A DNA stretch of 64,000 bases from Pseudomonas fluorescens. Lineage in GTDB: Bacteria; Pseudomonadota; Gammaproteobacteria; Pseudomonadales; Pseudomonadaceae. The DNA is taken from the NCBI RefSeq assembly GCF_000967965.1, contig NZ_LACC01000022.1:186001-250000 (forward strand), in the 5' to 3' direction. Each line of letters starts with the position of its first letter. Within the stretch, counting starts at the first letter, position 1. The notes beneath the pieces are model-generated. The model searched no databases, was not told where the DNA came from, and saw nothing but the letters and a program-made list of their open reading frames with translations. The position numbers were made by a program, and so were the translations under genes. This document shows, piece after piece, positions 38,982 to 47,851 of this stretch.

Positions 38982-40835
38982 TCAGTAGTGATACCACTTC
39001 AGCTCCAGCATCACTTCGTTCTCGGCCGTCGCCAAATGGCTGAACTCGCGCTGGGCGCTCAAGCGCAGTCCGAGATTGCGGGATATTTCCCATTGCTGAT
39101 TCAGGCTTAGGCTACGGCGTACTTCGCCATTGGTGAAAAAGTCGCCCTTGGCTTCCAGGCTCAAATTGCCCAGCGGGTTTTTCCACAACACACCGCTGTT
39201 GAACCCGGCAGCCGGGGCAATGAACGCGGCGAAGTCGTTGTTGTGCTCGATCCGCACGGTGCCCAGGGCAAAGCCGAGCGTGTCATCACCCAGTTGCCAG
39301 GTGCCACCACCACCGCCGTTGACGTGGCTGACCAGGGTCTGGTCATCGTGCTTGCCCGGCACCCGCTCCAGACCGCCGGTGACTTGCCATGACAGCGGTT
39401 GCAGCAGCTCGTTTCGCGGGGTCAGGGAGCGAATGGTTGCCAGGTCCAGTTGCTGCACTTGCCATTCATTGCCTTCGTACTGGCGCAGTTTCAACTGCAG
39501 GATTTCGATCTGCGCGCCAAGGGGAAAGCTTTCGTTGTTGTCATTGAGGTCGTGATAAGCCATGCGCAAGCCGTACTCGCCAAAGGCTTTATCGCCACGG
39601 GTGCCGACGCCGAGCTGCCAGGTGCGGGACTCGTGACCGTCTTCAGGCAGGCCCGGTTGCGGGATATCCAGCTCCGGCGCCGGGTTCTGGTTGATTGCCC
39701 GCAGCAGTTCGAAGCTGCGCTGGGCGCGCGCCGGGTCGCGTTCCTGGCCGTTGGCGCGGTAACGCTCCAGACGATAGGCGGCATCGATGATCAGCGCCTG
39801 ACGGTCGCGCGATTGCGCCTTGAACGCCGGGTCCTGCAATTGTTTCTGATCGGCGCTGACTTTCAGCACCCATTGCTGTTCTTCAGGATTTAACGGCTCG
39901 GCGCGGCTGAGCAGTTCGCGCTCCCGGGACGGACGATACTGGATGGACTCCACCAAGCCGGCATTTTTCACGGCTTTGACGGTGTCGGTCGGGATGGCGG
40001 TGAGCGGGAATTGCGCGGTCAGGCGCAGGCCCGGGCGGGCAACTTGCAGCAGTTCCAGCAAGCGGTATGAGCAGTTTTCGTCGAAGAAGAAATAGTCGAA
40101 CTTGATCTGCTTCAGCTCCCAGACGTGCTCGACCATGCGCGCGGTTTCCTGTTGGGTCAGGTTCAGGCGGTACTCCCACAGGTCGCGGTTTTCAAGGCTG
40201 CGGTATTCCGAGAGTTTTTCCTGGTAGGGCACCATCGCGAACAGGCCGGGATAGCCGCCCATCAGGCCTTTCCAGGCATAGAGGATGCTGTTGTCCGAGC
40301 CCTCGATGTAGGCGCCGAAGTTGATCGCGTAACTGAGCAGCGAAGTCTTGTCGCTCTTCACTTCGGCCTGGTCGATACGCAGCAGGGTATGGCCGAACAT
40401 CGAGGACGGACTGTTCAGGTAAGCCGCCGGGAAGATCATCACCGTGCTGTCGGGCGAGACGTCCTTGAACCATTGCTTGAACCCGGCGCAGTCCGGTGTC
40501 GGCAGGCCGGTCAGGCCGAGTTGTTCTTTCAGCCAGCGGGTGCGGGCCGGGTAGACGCATTGAGCATGTGTTTCACCGGCACTGGCCGGGGCGTACAAGG
40601 CTTGTACAGTCGCCGCCAGTTCATGGTCCGGATGTTCATTGCCGTCAGGGGCGAGGAAGAATTTCCGGTCACTGACATAGCTGCGCCAGCCGCCGAGCTT
40701 GGCGCTTTCGTAATGGCCCAGGGATATCCAGAAAGGGTCGTTGGCCAATTGCTGCAAACGTTGTGGGTCGATCTGAGGCGCGGCGAACAGCGGGGCGCAG
40801 ACACACAGCGCCAGCCAGGCAAGGCGTTTGAGCAT
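38982..40835 (-). CDS. DUF4105/Lnb-like protein with C-terminal outer-membrane domain
   Basis: A 617-residue exported protein. The signal peptide is MLKRLAWLALCVCAPLFA. The N-terminal part (about 20-390) fits DUF4105, now linked to the lipoprotein N-acyltransferase Lnb; FGHTLLRI with His149 and DENCSYRLLELL with Cys255 supply the thiol-type dyad of that fold. The C-terminal about 215 residues have beta-strand alternation and end in a Trp-Tyr-His-Tyr motif, like an outer-membrane barrel end. A homologue of Lnb is odd in a Pseudomonas, since these use Lnt. The ATG at 40835 is chosen by the signal peptide. The substrate is inferred. Confidence 0.8.
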   Translation of the reverse strand: MLKRLAWLALCVCAPLFAAPQIDPQRLQQLANDPFWISLGHYESAKLGGWRSYVSDRKFFLAPDGNEHPDHELAATVQALYAPASAGETHAQCVYPARTRWLKEQLGLTGLPTPDCAGFKQWFKDVSPDSTVMIFPAAYLNSPSSMFGHTLLRIDQAEVKSDKTSLLSYAINFGAYIEGSDNSILYAWKGLMGGYPGLFAMVPYQEKLSEYRSLENRDLWEYRLNLTQQETARMVEHVWELKQIKFDYFFFDENCSYRLLELLQVARPGLRLTAQFPLTAIPTDTVKAVKNAGLVESIQYRPSRERELLSRAEPLNPEEQQWVLKVSADQKQLQDPAFKAQSRDRQALIIDAAYRLERYRANGQERDPARAQRSFELLRAINQNPAPELDIPQPGLPEDGHESRTWQLGVGTRGDKAFGEYGLRMAYHDLNDNNESFPLGAQIEILQLKLRQYEGNEWQVQQLDLATIRSLTPRNELLQPLSWQVTGGLERVPGKHDDQTLVSHVNGGGGGTWQLGDDTLGFALGTVRIEHNNDFAAFIAPAAGFNSGVLWKNPLGNLSLEAKGDFFTNGEVRRSLSLNQQWEISRNLGLRLSAQREFSHLATAENEVMLELKWYHY

Positions 40836-40883
40836 AGAAGGCAACTTAAATACTTGAGAAAAAGACCCAAAGAGGGGCAGGTC

Positions 40884-40918
40884 CAAAAAAAAAAACCCGC
40901 TTCCCGTAAGAAGCGGGA
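40884..40918 (-). terminator. Terminator of the DUF3015 gene
   Basis: On the minus strand CCCGCTTC, a short loop, GAAGCGGG and a long T run. It lies 11 bases past the stop. Confidence 0.85.
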
Positions 40919-40928
40919 CGGGTCGAGC

Positions 40929-41417
40929 TTAAGCCTGAGTCGCGTACTTGGCCAGACGAGGATCGGCTTTGAGCACGGCCAGGGTATTGGTATGCACGTC
41001 TTCTGCGGTCACGTCAGCCTTGCTGAAGATCTGCTGGAAGTGCTCGTGAGTAACGGCGGCGAAGTGCGCACGGTCTTCCGGCGCCACGCCCAGTACCACG
41101 GCATAGGTGGTCAGCGCTTCGCCCTGACCCTTGGCCATGTCTTCGGACAGCTCGTTCATCATGCCATTCATGGCAAACCAGGATTTACCGCCATAGGTCA
41201 GCGACGCATTGGTTGCGCAACCGTTGGTGCCGGAGGTCATGCCGAAGGTTGCGTTGCCGGAGGTGCCGTTGGTGGTGGATGCCAGGAAGTGAGCTGGAGT
41301 ACCACGCTGGCCTTCGAACAGCATGTTGCCCCAACCGCAATCCGGGCCGCCAGGCGCTTGCGCCATGGCATTGATGGATACAGCGGTGAAGAGAGTACCA
41401 AGAAGAATCCGTTTCAT
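40929..41417 (-). CDS. DUF3015-family exported protein
   Basis: A 162-residue exported protein. A signal peptide (MKRILLGTLFTAVSINAMAQ) leads into a mature chain with cysteines in PDCGWGNMLFEGQ and TNGCATNAS, the recognisable DUF3015 features. The function is unknown. It is upstream of, and in the same direction as, the Lnb-like gene, but a strong terminator separates them. From the composition it is probably periplasmic. Confidence 0.82.
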   Translation of the reverse strand: MKRILLGTLFTAVSINAMAQAPGGPDCGWGNMLFEGQRGTPAHFLASTTNGTSGNATFGMTSGTNGCATNASLTYGGKSWFAMNGMMNELSEDMAKGQGEALTTYAVVLGVAPEDRAHFAAVTHEHFQQIFSKADVTAEDVHTNTLAVLKADPRLAKYATQA

Positions 41418-41696
41418 AGCTTTGTTCTCTTTGTGTGCGTACCAATAAACAAGGGAGTCTGGCCCGTTCCGGTGCCAGTGGGCCGGGCATTAGCCCAGCC
41501 GCGCAGTTTGGAGTTTAGGCACGATCACGGGGTTCCGTGATTTTTTGCAAAACATTCATGGGAAACGGCGGCGCAAGCCCGGCCCGCCTGGGGTTGGCAC
41601 ATTGACTATGCTCAGGCCTGCGGCGCTCCTTGCCAGTCGGGCATGGGCAGCGCCAGAATGCTGCCATCTGCCCCGCCTGATTGTTAAGGAAGCCCG

Positions 41697-44135
41697 ATGC
41701 CTGATCCTGTTGCTGCCAGCTTGCGTCTAGCGCCCGAAGCGCTGACCCGTCCGTTTTCCGCTGAACAGTTCAGCTTCTCTACCACCAATGATCTGGAGCC
41801 CTTTCGCGGTGTGCTTGGCCAGGAACGTGCGGTTGAAGCCTTGCAGTTCGGTGTGGCCATGCCACGCCCCGGTTACAACGTATTCGTCATGGGCGAGCCC
41901 GGCACTGGCCGGTTCTCGTTCGTCAAACGCTACCTCAAGGCTGAAGGCAAGCGCCTGCAGACCCCGGCGGACTGGGTCTACGTCAACAATTTCGATGAGC
42001 CTCGCGAGCCACGTGCTCTGGAGTTGCCGTCGGGCACTGCCGGTAACTTCATTGGCGATATCAACGTTTTGATCGACAACCTGCTGGCGACGTTTCCGGC
42101 AGTCTTCGAGCATCCGTCCTACCAGCAGAAGAAAAGCAGCATCGACCGCGCCTTCAACCAGCGCTACGACAAGGCCCTGGACATCATCGAGCGTCTGGCA
42201 CTGGAAAAGGACGTCGCGCTCTACCGCGACGCCAGCAATATCGCCTTCACCCCAATGGGCGATGGCAAGGCGTTGGACGAAGCTGAATTCGCACAACTGC
42301 CGGAAGCCGAGCGCGATCGCTTCCACGAGGATATTTCGGTACTGGAGGAGCGCCTGAACGAAGAGCTCGCCAGCCTGCCGCAATGGAAGCGCGAGTCGAG
42401 CAACCAGCTGCGTCATCTGAACGAAGAAACCATCACCCTGGCCTTGCAGCCATTGTTGTCGCCATTGTCAGAGAAGTACGCCGAGAACGCGGCGGTATGC
42501 GGTTATCTGCAAGCCATGCAGGTGTACTTGCTCAAGACCGTGGTCGAGCAACTGGTGGATGACAGCAAGACTGACGCTGTCGCCCGCAAGTTGCTGGAAG
42601 AACAATACTCGCCGAGCCTGGTGGTCGGTCATTCGGTCAGCGGCGGTGCGCCGGTGGTGTTCGAGCCGCACCCGACCTACGAAAACCTCTTCGGTCGTAT
42701 CGAATACAGCACCGATCAGGGCTCGCTGTACACCACCTACCGCCAACTGCGGCCGGGTGCCTTGCACCGGGCCAATGGCGGTTTCCTGATCCTTGAAGCG
42801 GACAAAATGCTCAGCGAGCCGTTCGTGTGGGATGCGCTGAAACGCGCCCTGCAATCGCGCAAGCTGAAAATGGAATCGCCGCTGGGTGAGCTCGGCCGTC
42901 TGGCCACCGTGACCCTGACACCGCAACACATTCCGTTGCAGGTCAAGGTCGTCATCATCGGTGCCCGTCAGCTGTATTACACGCTGCAAGACCTCGATCC
43001 GGACTTCCAGGAGATGTTCCGCGTCCTGGTGGACTTCGACGAAGACATCCCGATGGTCGACGAGAGCCTGGAGCAATTCGCCCAGTTGCTCAAAACCCGT
43101 ACTTCCGAAGAAGGCATGGCACCGCTGACTGCCGATGCGGTGGCACGCCTGGCGACCTACAGCGCGCGTCTGGCCGAGCATCAGGGGCGCTTGTCGGCGC
43201 GTATCGGGGACTTGTTCCAACTGGTCAGCGAGGCGGATTTCATTCGTCACCTGGCAGGCGATGAAATGACCGACGCGGGGCACATCGAGCGTGCGCTCAA
43301 GGCCAAGGCCACGCGGACCGGGCGGGTTTCGGCGCGGATTCTCGATGACATGCTGGCCGGGATCATCCTGATCGACACCGCGGGCGCGGCGGTCGGCAAG
43401 TGCAACGGCTTGACGGTGCTGGAAGTCGGTGACTCGGCCTTTGGTATACCTGCGCGGATTTCCGCCACGGTGTACCCGGGCGGCAGCGGCATTGTCGACA
43501 TCGAGCGCGAGGTCAACCTCGGCCAGCCGATCCACTCCAAAGGCGTGATGATCCTTACCGGTTATCTGGGCAGCCGTTACGCCCAGGAGTTTCCGCTGGC
43601 GATTTCCGCGAGCATCGCCCTGGAACAATCCTACGGTTATGTCGATGGCGACAGTGCTTCCTTGGGCGAGGCCTGCACCCTGATCTCGGCCTTGTCGAAA
43701 ACCCCGCTCAAGCAGTGCTTTGCCATCACCGGTTCGATCAACCAGTTCGGCGAAGTGCAGGCGGTCGGCGGAGTCAACGAGAAGATCGAGGGCTTCTTCC
43801 GTCTGTGCGAAGCCCGCGGGTTGACCGGCGAGCAGGGAGCAATCATTCCTCACGCCAACGTCGCCACGCTGATGCTCGACGAGAAGGTGCTGGCGGCGGT
43901 GCGTGCGGGGCAGTTCCATGTCTACGCGGTCCGCCAGGCCGACGAAGCCTTGAGCTTGTTGGTCGGCGAGCCGGCCGGCGAGCCGAACGAGAATGGCGAA
44001 TTCCCTGAAGGCAGCGTGAACGCACGGGTCGTGGAGCGCCTGCGGGTTATCGCGGAAATGATCAGCGAAGATGATCTTAAGGAAGCCGAGAAGGAGTTGG
44101 CGCAAGAGGCGTTGGCGGAAACCAAACCGGCCTGA
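41697..44135 (+). CDS. Lon-like AAA+ ATP-dependent protease
   Basis: An 812-residue protein of the LonB/YcbZ-like group. The ATP loop is GEPGTGRFS near residue 62, where the usual GKT is replaced. The C-terminal peptidase domain has the catalytic dyad: Ser653 in GDSASLGEA and Lys696 in GGVNEKIEGFF, spaced 43 residues apart as in classic Lon. The N-terminal Lon substrate domain is absent, and a long insertion occupies about 100-400. AAGGAAG precedes the ATG. The altered P-loop deserves attention. Role and substrates are not established. Confidence 0.88.
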   Translation: MPDPVAASLRLAPEALTRPFSAEQFSFSTTNDLEPFRGVLGQERAVEALQFGVAMPRPGYNVFVMGEPGTGRFSFVKRYLKAEGKRLQTPADWVYVNNFDEPREPRALELPSGTAGNFIGDINVLIDNLLATFPAVFEHPSYQQKKSSIDRAFNQRYDKALDIIERLALEKDVALYRDASNIAFTPMGDGKALDEAEFAQLPEAERDRFHEDISVLEERLNEELASLPQWKRESSNQLRHLNEETITLALQPLLSPLSEKYAENAAVCGYLQAMQVYLLKTVVEQLVDDSKTDAVARKLLEEQYSPSLVVGHSVSGGAPVVFEPHPTYENLFGRIEYSTDQGSLYTTYRQLRPGALHRANGGFLILEADKMLSEPFVWDALKRALQSRKLKMESPLGELGRLATVTLTPQHIPLQVKVVIIGARQLYYTLQDLDPDFQEMFRVLVDFDEDIPMVDESLEQFAQLLKTRTSEEGMAPLTADAVARLATYSARLAEHQGRLSARIGDLFQLVSEADFIRHLAGDEMTDAGHIERALKAKATRTGRVSARILDDMLAGIILIDTAGAAVGKCNGLTVLEVGDSAFGIPARISATVYPGGSGIVDIEREVNLGQPIHSKGVMILTGYLGSRYAQEFPLAISASIALEQSYGYVDGDSASLGEACTLISALSKTPLKQCFAITGSINQFGEVQAVGGVNEKIEGFFRLCEARGLTGEQGAIIPHANVATLMLDEKVLAAVRAGQFHVYAVRQADEALSLLVGEPAGEPNENGEFPEGSVNARVVERLRVIAEMISEDDLKEAEKELAQEALAETKPA

Positions 44136-44165
44136 TGCATCGTTGATCTGAAACTGTGCAATCCC

Positions 44166-44270
44166 ATGTGGGAGCGAGCTTGCTCGCGATAGCGGACTTT
44201 CATTCGACCAATATGTTGAATGTTCGACCGCCATCGTCGGAACGCCGCCCGGAGCAAGCTCGCTCCCACA
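44166..44270. repeat. REPIN, GGAGCGAGC type
   Basis: TGTGGGAGCGAGCTTGCTCG and a shortened opposite arm ending GCAAGCTCGCTCCCACAG, about 105 bases overall. Confidence 0.82.
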
Positions 44271-44471
44271 GTTTTTTGTGGCGCACGTCGAAAAGCGTCG
44301 TCGAAATGACGTCAATATTCACACTATGACCATTCGGCGCCTTTCGGTCTTGCTTCGGCCTGCAAGCCAGACTTTTCTTCTATTCTCTGCTCATGGATAT
44401 CGACAGTAATCACAGGATCGAAACAGCCTTCCCATGGGGGCTGAATACCGGATCTACCGAGGGTCGCCGCC
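44271..44471. other. Intergenic leader before the 113-residue gene
   Basis: About 200 bases with the short repeat GGCGCC and TTTCGG/CCGAAA-like segments around 44335-44370. No convincing further gene is seen; a 68-codon open frame at 44393 has no family match and overlaps the next gene. Confidence 0.4.
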
Positions 44472-44813
44472 ATGTCGCGCAACCTCTGTCTCACCCGTCA
44501 ATGCCTGGGTCTTGTGACCCGTATCGAATGTTCCATCCGTCCATTGGCGGGAGATACGGGCATGTGGACTCTGCTGTTCGCCGCCGGAATGGCCGGTGAA
44601 CAACCTTCGGCCATCAAGGCCCAAGGCCCGTTTCACGGTCCGTTCGTCGCTGAATCAATCCTCGACACCATCGTTGAAAGCCTGACCCTGCACGGCTACG
44701 AGTTGGCCGACGATCCGCAAATCTGGTGCCTGCACCTGCAAGCCCAACTGCGGGAAATCAACGGTGGTCGCTGCCGGAACATGGGCGGCTTCGAGTTTCA
44801 CCCCGAGCACTGA
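44472..44813 (+). CDS. Conserved hypothetical protein
   Basis: A 113-residue soluble protein that I do not recognise. It contains GMAGEQPSAIKAQGPFHGPF and a C-terminal GGRCRNMGGFEFHPEH with a run of cysteines earlier (Cys6, Cys11, Cys20, Cys86, Cys100). It has GAGGG before the ATG at 44472. No signal peptide is evident. It is convergent with the lipoprotein gene, seven bases apart. It could be a small metal- or redox-linked protein; this is only suggested by its cysteines. Confidence 0.6.
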   Translation: MSRNLCLTRQCLGLVTRIECSIRPLAGDTGMWTLLFAAGMAGEQPSAIKAQGPFHGPFVAESILDTIVESLTLHGYELADDPQIWCLHLQAQLREINGGRCRNMGGFEFHPEH

Positions 44814-44819
44814 GTGGCA

Positions 44820-46649
44820 CTATTGATCAAGGCGCGTCATGTCGGCCTTGTCGAGTTTGACTTCGAAACCATATTGCACGGTGGTGAGGTCAGTGCGCTG
44901 GTAGGTTTCCAGGCGCTTAGGCTGCCCGTAGAAGTAATGCACGGCAAACTGCGCCGGACCCTGTGCGCTCGCGCGATGGCTGACCGATAGAATCTCCTTC
45001 AAGTAATTACCGCTGTCGTCCTTGGCGAAAAAACGCCAGTCCTGGGCGGGAAATGCCTTCAGGTCCACCACCAGTGCATTGTCTTTGAGCGCGAGGCCCT
45101 TGGGCAGTTGACGGGCTTCGACGGTTTGCTTGTCGACCGTGGCCAGGAACAGCGGCATCGAGCCCACCGCATAGGCCGGGGTTTGCGGAAACAGATTCAG
45201 ATCGTAAGTGATGGTGCCGCGCAGGGGATCGATCTGGTACGCCTCAGGTGGCAGTTCGATCGGCTCGTCGCGTTTGCCAAGAGTGTCTTCGGTAAAGAAG
45301 CTCACCGGACTTTCACCAGGGTTGAACGATGTGCCCAGCAGTTCATCGTTGAAGGTACGCAGGTGAGTGAATTCGATTCGCGCGGCGCTGGGGTCGTCGA
45401 CCGACTGACTGATGTTGACGTACTTTTTCAGTTCATCCTCACTCAGCGTTGCCCCTTTCAGCCAGCCCGCCGCCAGGTCGTCATAGACCACCACGGACAG
45501 GTTCAAGGGCTGGATGGACTTGTCCGTGGTATTGGCATCGAAGCGCCGGATTGGCAGGTCGAGGTCCTTTCGGGTGACCGTGACGGCGGAAAAATCCAGC
45601 AGGCTGACTTCGAGGGTTTCGATCGCCCCGTTGAAGTACACCTTCGAATAATGCCGCGCCTGCTGTTTCTCAAAGTTGCGTTGTTCTTCGTCGAGCTGTT
45701 TTTCCAGGGCCTCGCTCCAGTTCTTTTGCTGCTGCATCTTGGCCAGCTGCTGCTGATAGAAGGCAATTTGTACCGAGGTTTCGTTGATTGAACCGGCGCG
45801 CGCGATGAATTGCCCGGTGCTGTCCCTGGCCTGGACGATCAGCGGGTTGAGCGGCGTTTCACTGACTTCCGGGGCCAGCGGTGCGCTGTTGTTGTATTCG
45901 ATTTCCGCGTAGTTGTTCGTCAATGCCAGCAGGGTGACGCTCAGGTTGTCATTGGTGCGGGTCTGGCCTACGTCCTTTTTCGTCAGGTCGAAGCTGTAGA
46001 GGCGGCGTGGCGCGATGACTTCGACCTTGCCTTGCAGGCTCACCGGTTGCGGTTGCTGCTTTTTGTCGATGTCGAGGCCTTCGATGAAGGGGTAGGCCAC
46101 GGTCAGGTCATCGGGGTTGGTCAGGTTGGAGCTCGATGGGCTGAGCTGAATGCCAGGGTCGGTTTCCGACCATTCCGGCTGGAACGCAATCACTCGTTTG
46201 TTGCTTAGCGTGACCGACTGCCATTCCAGGCCATGGGGAAACAAAAACGCGGCAGGAACGCTGAAAGTGAAGGGGAACACTGGCTGCAGATCGGTCAGGT
46301 AGTCGGAACTGGAGTCCTTTTGCAGCACGAACAACCCGTTGATGTAGGTGTCGACCAGGGCCTGCGGACTCGGGTAGTGCTTGAGCATGGCGAGGGCGTC
46401 TTCGCCGTATTCGGTTTCCACCGGCTTGTTGTCGAGCTTGAGTTGCGCGCGTTCGAGCAGCAGCAGTGAGCCGCCCAACTCCGACACGGCATCCTTGAGC
46501 TTCGGATCCTGGATGGCGTCCAGCGACTTTTCGAACTGCGCGGTTTTTTCTTCGAGGCTGACCTGGCGTTTTTCGTCGCTGGGCGAGCAGCCGCTCAGCA
46601 GCAGCGCCAGGCAAATTCCGGCACTCGTCAAAGGCGATCGCACATCCAT
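44820..46649 (-). CDS. Large exported lipoprotein of unknown function
   Basis: A 609-residue protein starting with a lipoprotein signal (LALLLSGCSPSDEK), with Cys21 as the lipidation site. It is followed by a charged helix (EEKTAQFEKSLDAIQDPKLKDAV, residues about 34-56, given by its ends), a beta-rich middle and a coiled coil with repeated Gln/Lys/Glu around 300-345 (FYQQQLAKMQQQKNWSEALE). Residue +2 is Ser, so Lol sorting to the outer membrane is expected. I know no family. It is monocistronic and faces the 113-residue gene. Confidence 0.75.
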   Translation of the reverse strand: MDVRSPLTSAGICLALLLSGCSPSDEKRQVSLEEKTAQFEKSLDAIQDPKLKDAVSELGGSLLLLERAQLKLDNKPVETEYGEDALAMLKHYPSPQALVDTYINGLFVLQKDSSSDYLTDLQPVFPFTFSVPAAFLFPHGLEWQSVTLSNKRVIAFQPEWSETDPGIQLSPSSSNLTNPDDLTVAYPFIEGLDIDKKQQPQPVSLQGKVEVIAPRRLYSFDLTKKDVGQTRTNDNLSVTLLALTNNYAEIEYNNSAPLAPEVSETPLNPLIVQARDSTGQFIARAGSINETSVQIAFYQQQLAKMQQQKNWSEALEKQLDEEQRNFEKQQARHYSKVYFNGAIETLEVSLLDFSAVTVTRKDLDLPIRRFDANTTDKSIQPLNLSVVVYDDLAAGWLKGATLSEDELKKYVNISQSVDDPSAARIEFTHLRTFNDELLGTSFNPGESPVSFFTEDTLGKRDEPIELPPEAYQIDPLRGTITYDLNLFPQTPAYAVGSMPLFLATVDKQTVEARQLPKGLALKDNALVVDLKAFPAQDWRFFAKDDSGNYLKEILSVSHRASAQGPAQFAVHYFYGQPKRLETYQRTDLTTVQYGFEVKLDKADMTRLDQ

Positions 46650-46819
46650 TTCCAGTCTTCCTGTCCGATATCACTGAGCAGTCAATGATTTGGACACTAG
46701 CAGAAAAACATCGATACACAGGCGCAGGTGACGGATTTTTCGACGGTTTCTGGCTGCTTCTGGGTATAGACGGGCGGCTGTTATACTCGCGGCCGTTTTT
46801 AGTCCACATGTGAGATTCA

Positions 46820-47308
46820 ATGGAACGCTTTATCGAAAATACAATGTACGCCTCGCGCTGGCTGCTGGCGCCGATCTATTTCGGTCTGTCCCTGGGGCTG
46901 TTGGCGCTGGCACTGAAATTCTTCCAGGAAGTCTTCCACGTCATCCCGAACGTGTTTTCGATGGCCGAATCGGACTTGATCCTGGTGCTGCTGTCGCTGA
47001 TCGACATGGCGCTGGTGGGCGGTTTGCTGGTGATGGTGATGATTTCCGGCTACGAGAACTTCGTCTCGCAACTGGACATCGACGACAGCAAGGAAAAGCT
47101 CAACTGGCTGGGTACCATGGACTCTTCGTCGCTGAAGATGAAGGTGGCCGCATCGATCGTGGCGATCTCGTCCATTCACCTGCTGCGCATCTTCATGGAT
47201 GCCAAAAACGTCGATCCCGAGCATCTGCAGTGGTATGTGATCATCCACATGACCTTCGTGGTCTCGGCATTTGCCATGGGTTACCTGGATAAAGTCACCA
47301 AGCACTGA
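46820..47308 (+). CDS. YqhA/UPF0114 family membrane protein
   Basis: A 162-residue inner-membrane protein of the TIGR00645 family. The N-terminus [20 protein letters not shown] and the loop [20 protein letters not shown] are conserved. About four helices are expected. The function is unknown. It is followed by an unusually strong hairpin. Confidence 0.88.
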   Translation: MERFIENTMYASRWLLAPIYFGLSLGLLALALKFFQEVFHVIPNVFSMAESDLILVLLSLIDMALVGGLLVMVMISGYENFVSQLDIDDSKEKLNWLGTMDSSSLKMKVAASIVAISSIHLLRIFMDAKNVDPEHLQWYVIIHMTFVVSAFAMGYLDKVTKH

Positions 47309-47331
47309 TCCATTGCGGGCCCCATGAAACA

Positions 47332-47365
47332 CGCCGCCCGTCTGTTGCAAAACAGACGGGCGGCG
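47332..47365 (+). terminator. Fifteen-base perfect hairpin with GCAA tetraloop
   Basis: CGCCGCCCGTCTGTT pairs fully with AACAGACGGGCGGCG around a GCAA (GNRA-type) loop. Only TCGTTTG follows, so it is a terminator with a weak T tract, or a stabilising 3' structure. Confidence 0.75.
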
Positions 47366-47439
47366 TCGTTTGTGGCTTGTGCTTTGAAGCGCCGAAGCCT
47401 ATCCCTGTAAAGAGGCTCGCTACTGCGTGAGGTGCGCTC

Positions 47440-47730
47440 ATGAACCTGCAAGAGTTGAATGCGTATGCCGTCGCCGGGAAGGTCGATGAGCTGAACCTGA
47501 TCTCGATGGAGGGAGGCATCTACCTGCTGGAGGCGCGGATGCATGGCACGGCGTATCCCTTGAGCGATACGCACGGGCACATGATGAGCCTGCGTTCGGT
47601 GGAGCATGCCCGTGATGTGCTGCGCTCCTTTCCCAAGTTGCACTTCAACCTCGTGCACACGGTCGTGCATGACGAAATGTGCGGTCTGGTTGCCGATGTG
47701 GAGGAAAACCTGAAGGTGCCGATCGCCTGA
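47440..47730 (+). CDS. DUF6482-like small protein
   Basis: A 96-residue cytoplasmic protein. The region VDELNLISMEGGIYLLEARM and the C-terminal HDEMCGLVADV match what I remember of the DUF6482 family found in pseudomonads. The function is unknown. TGAGGTG precedes the ATG. It lies between YqhA and the FKBP gene. Confidence 0.7.
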   Translation: MNLQELNAYAVAGKVDELNLISMEGGIYLLEARMHGTAYPLSDTHGHMMSLRSVEHARDVLRSFPKLHFNLVHTVVHDEMCGLVADVEENLKVPIA

Positions 47731-47851
47731 CGTCCCTCATCAATGGCATGACATCTGTGCTAGTCTGCTGGCCCTTTTGGTTCCGGGCGCTCCGGGACGC
47801 GCTGTGCACGCATGGCAAGTTCCCGAGCCGTCCGCACAGCGGAGCAGTGTC

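Noticed and set aside
42468-44315. A 615-codon open frame antisense to the Lon-like gene
   Set aside because: Same reason: shadow of a conserved gene, no family evidence.
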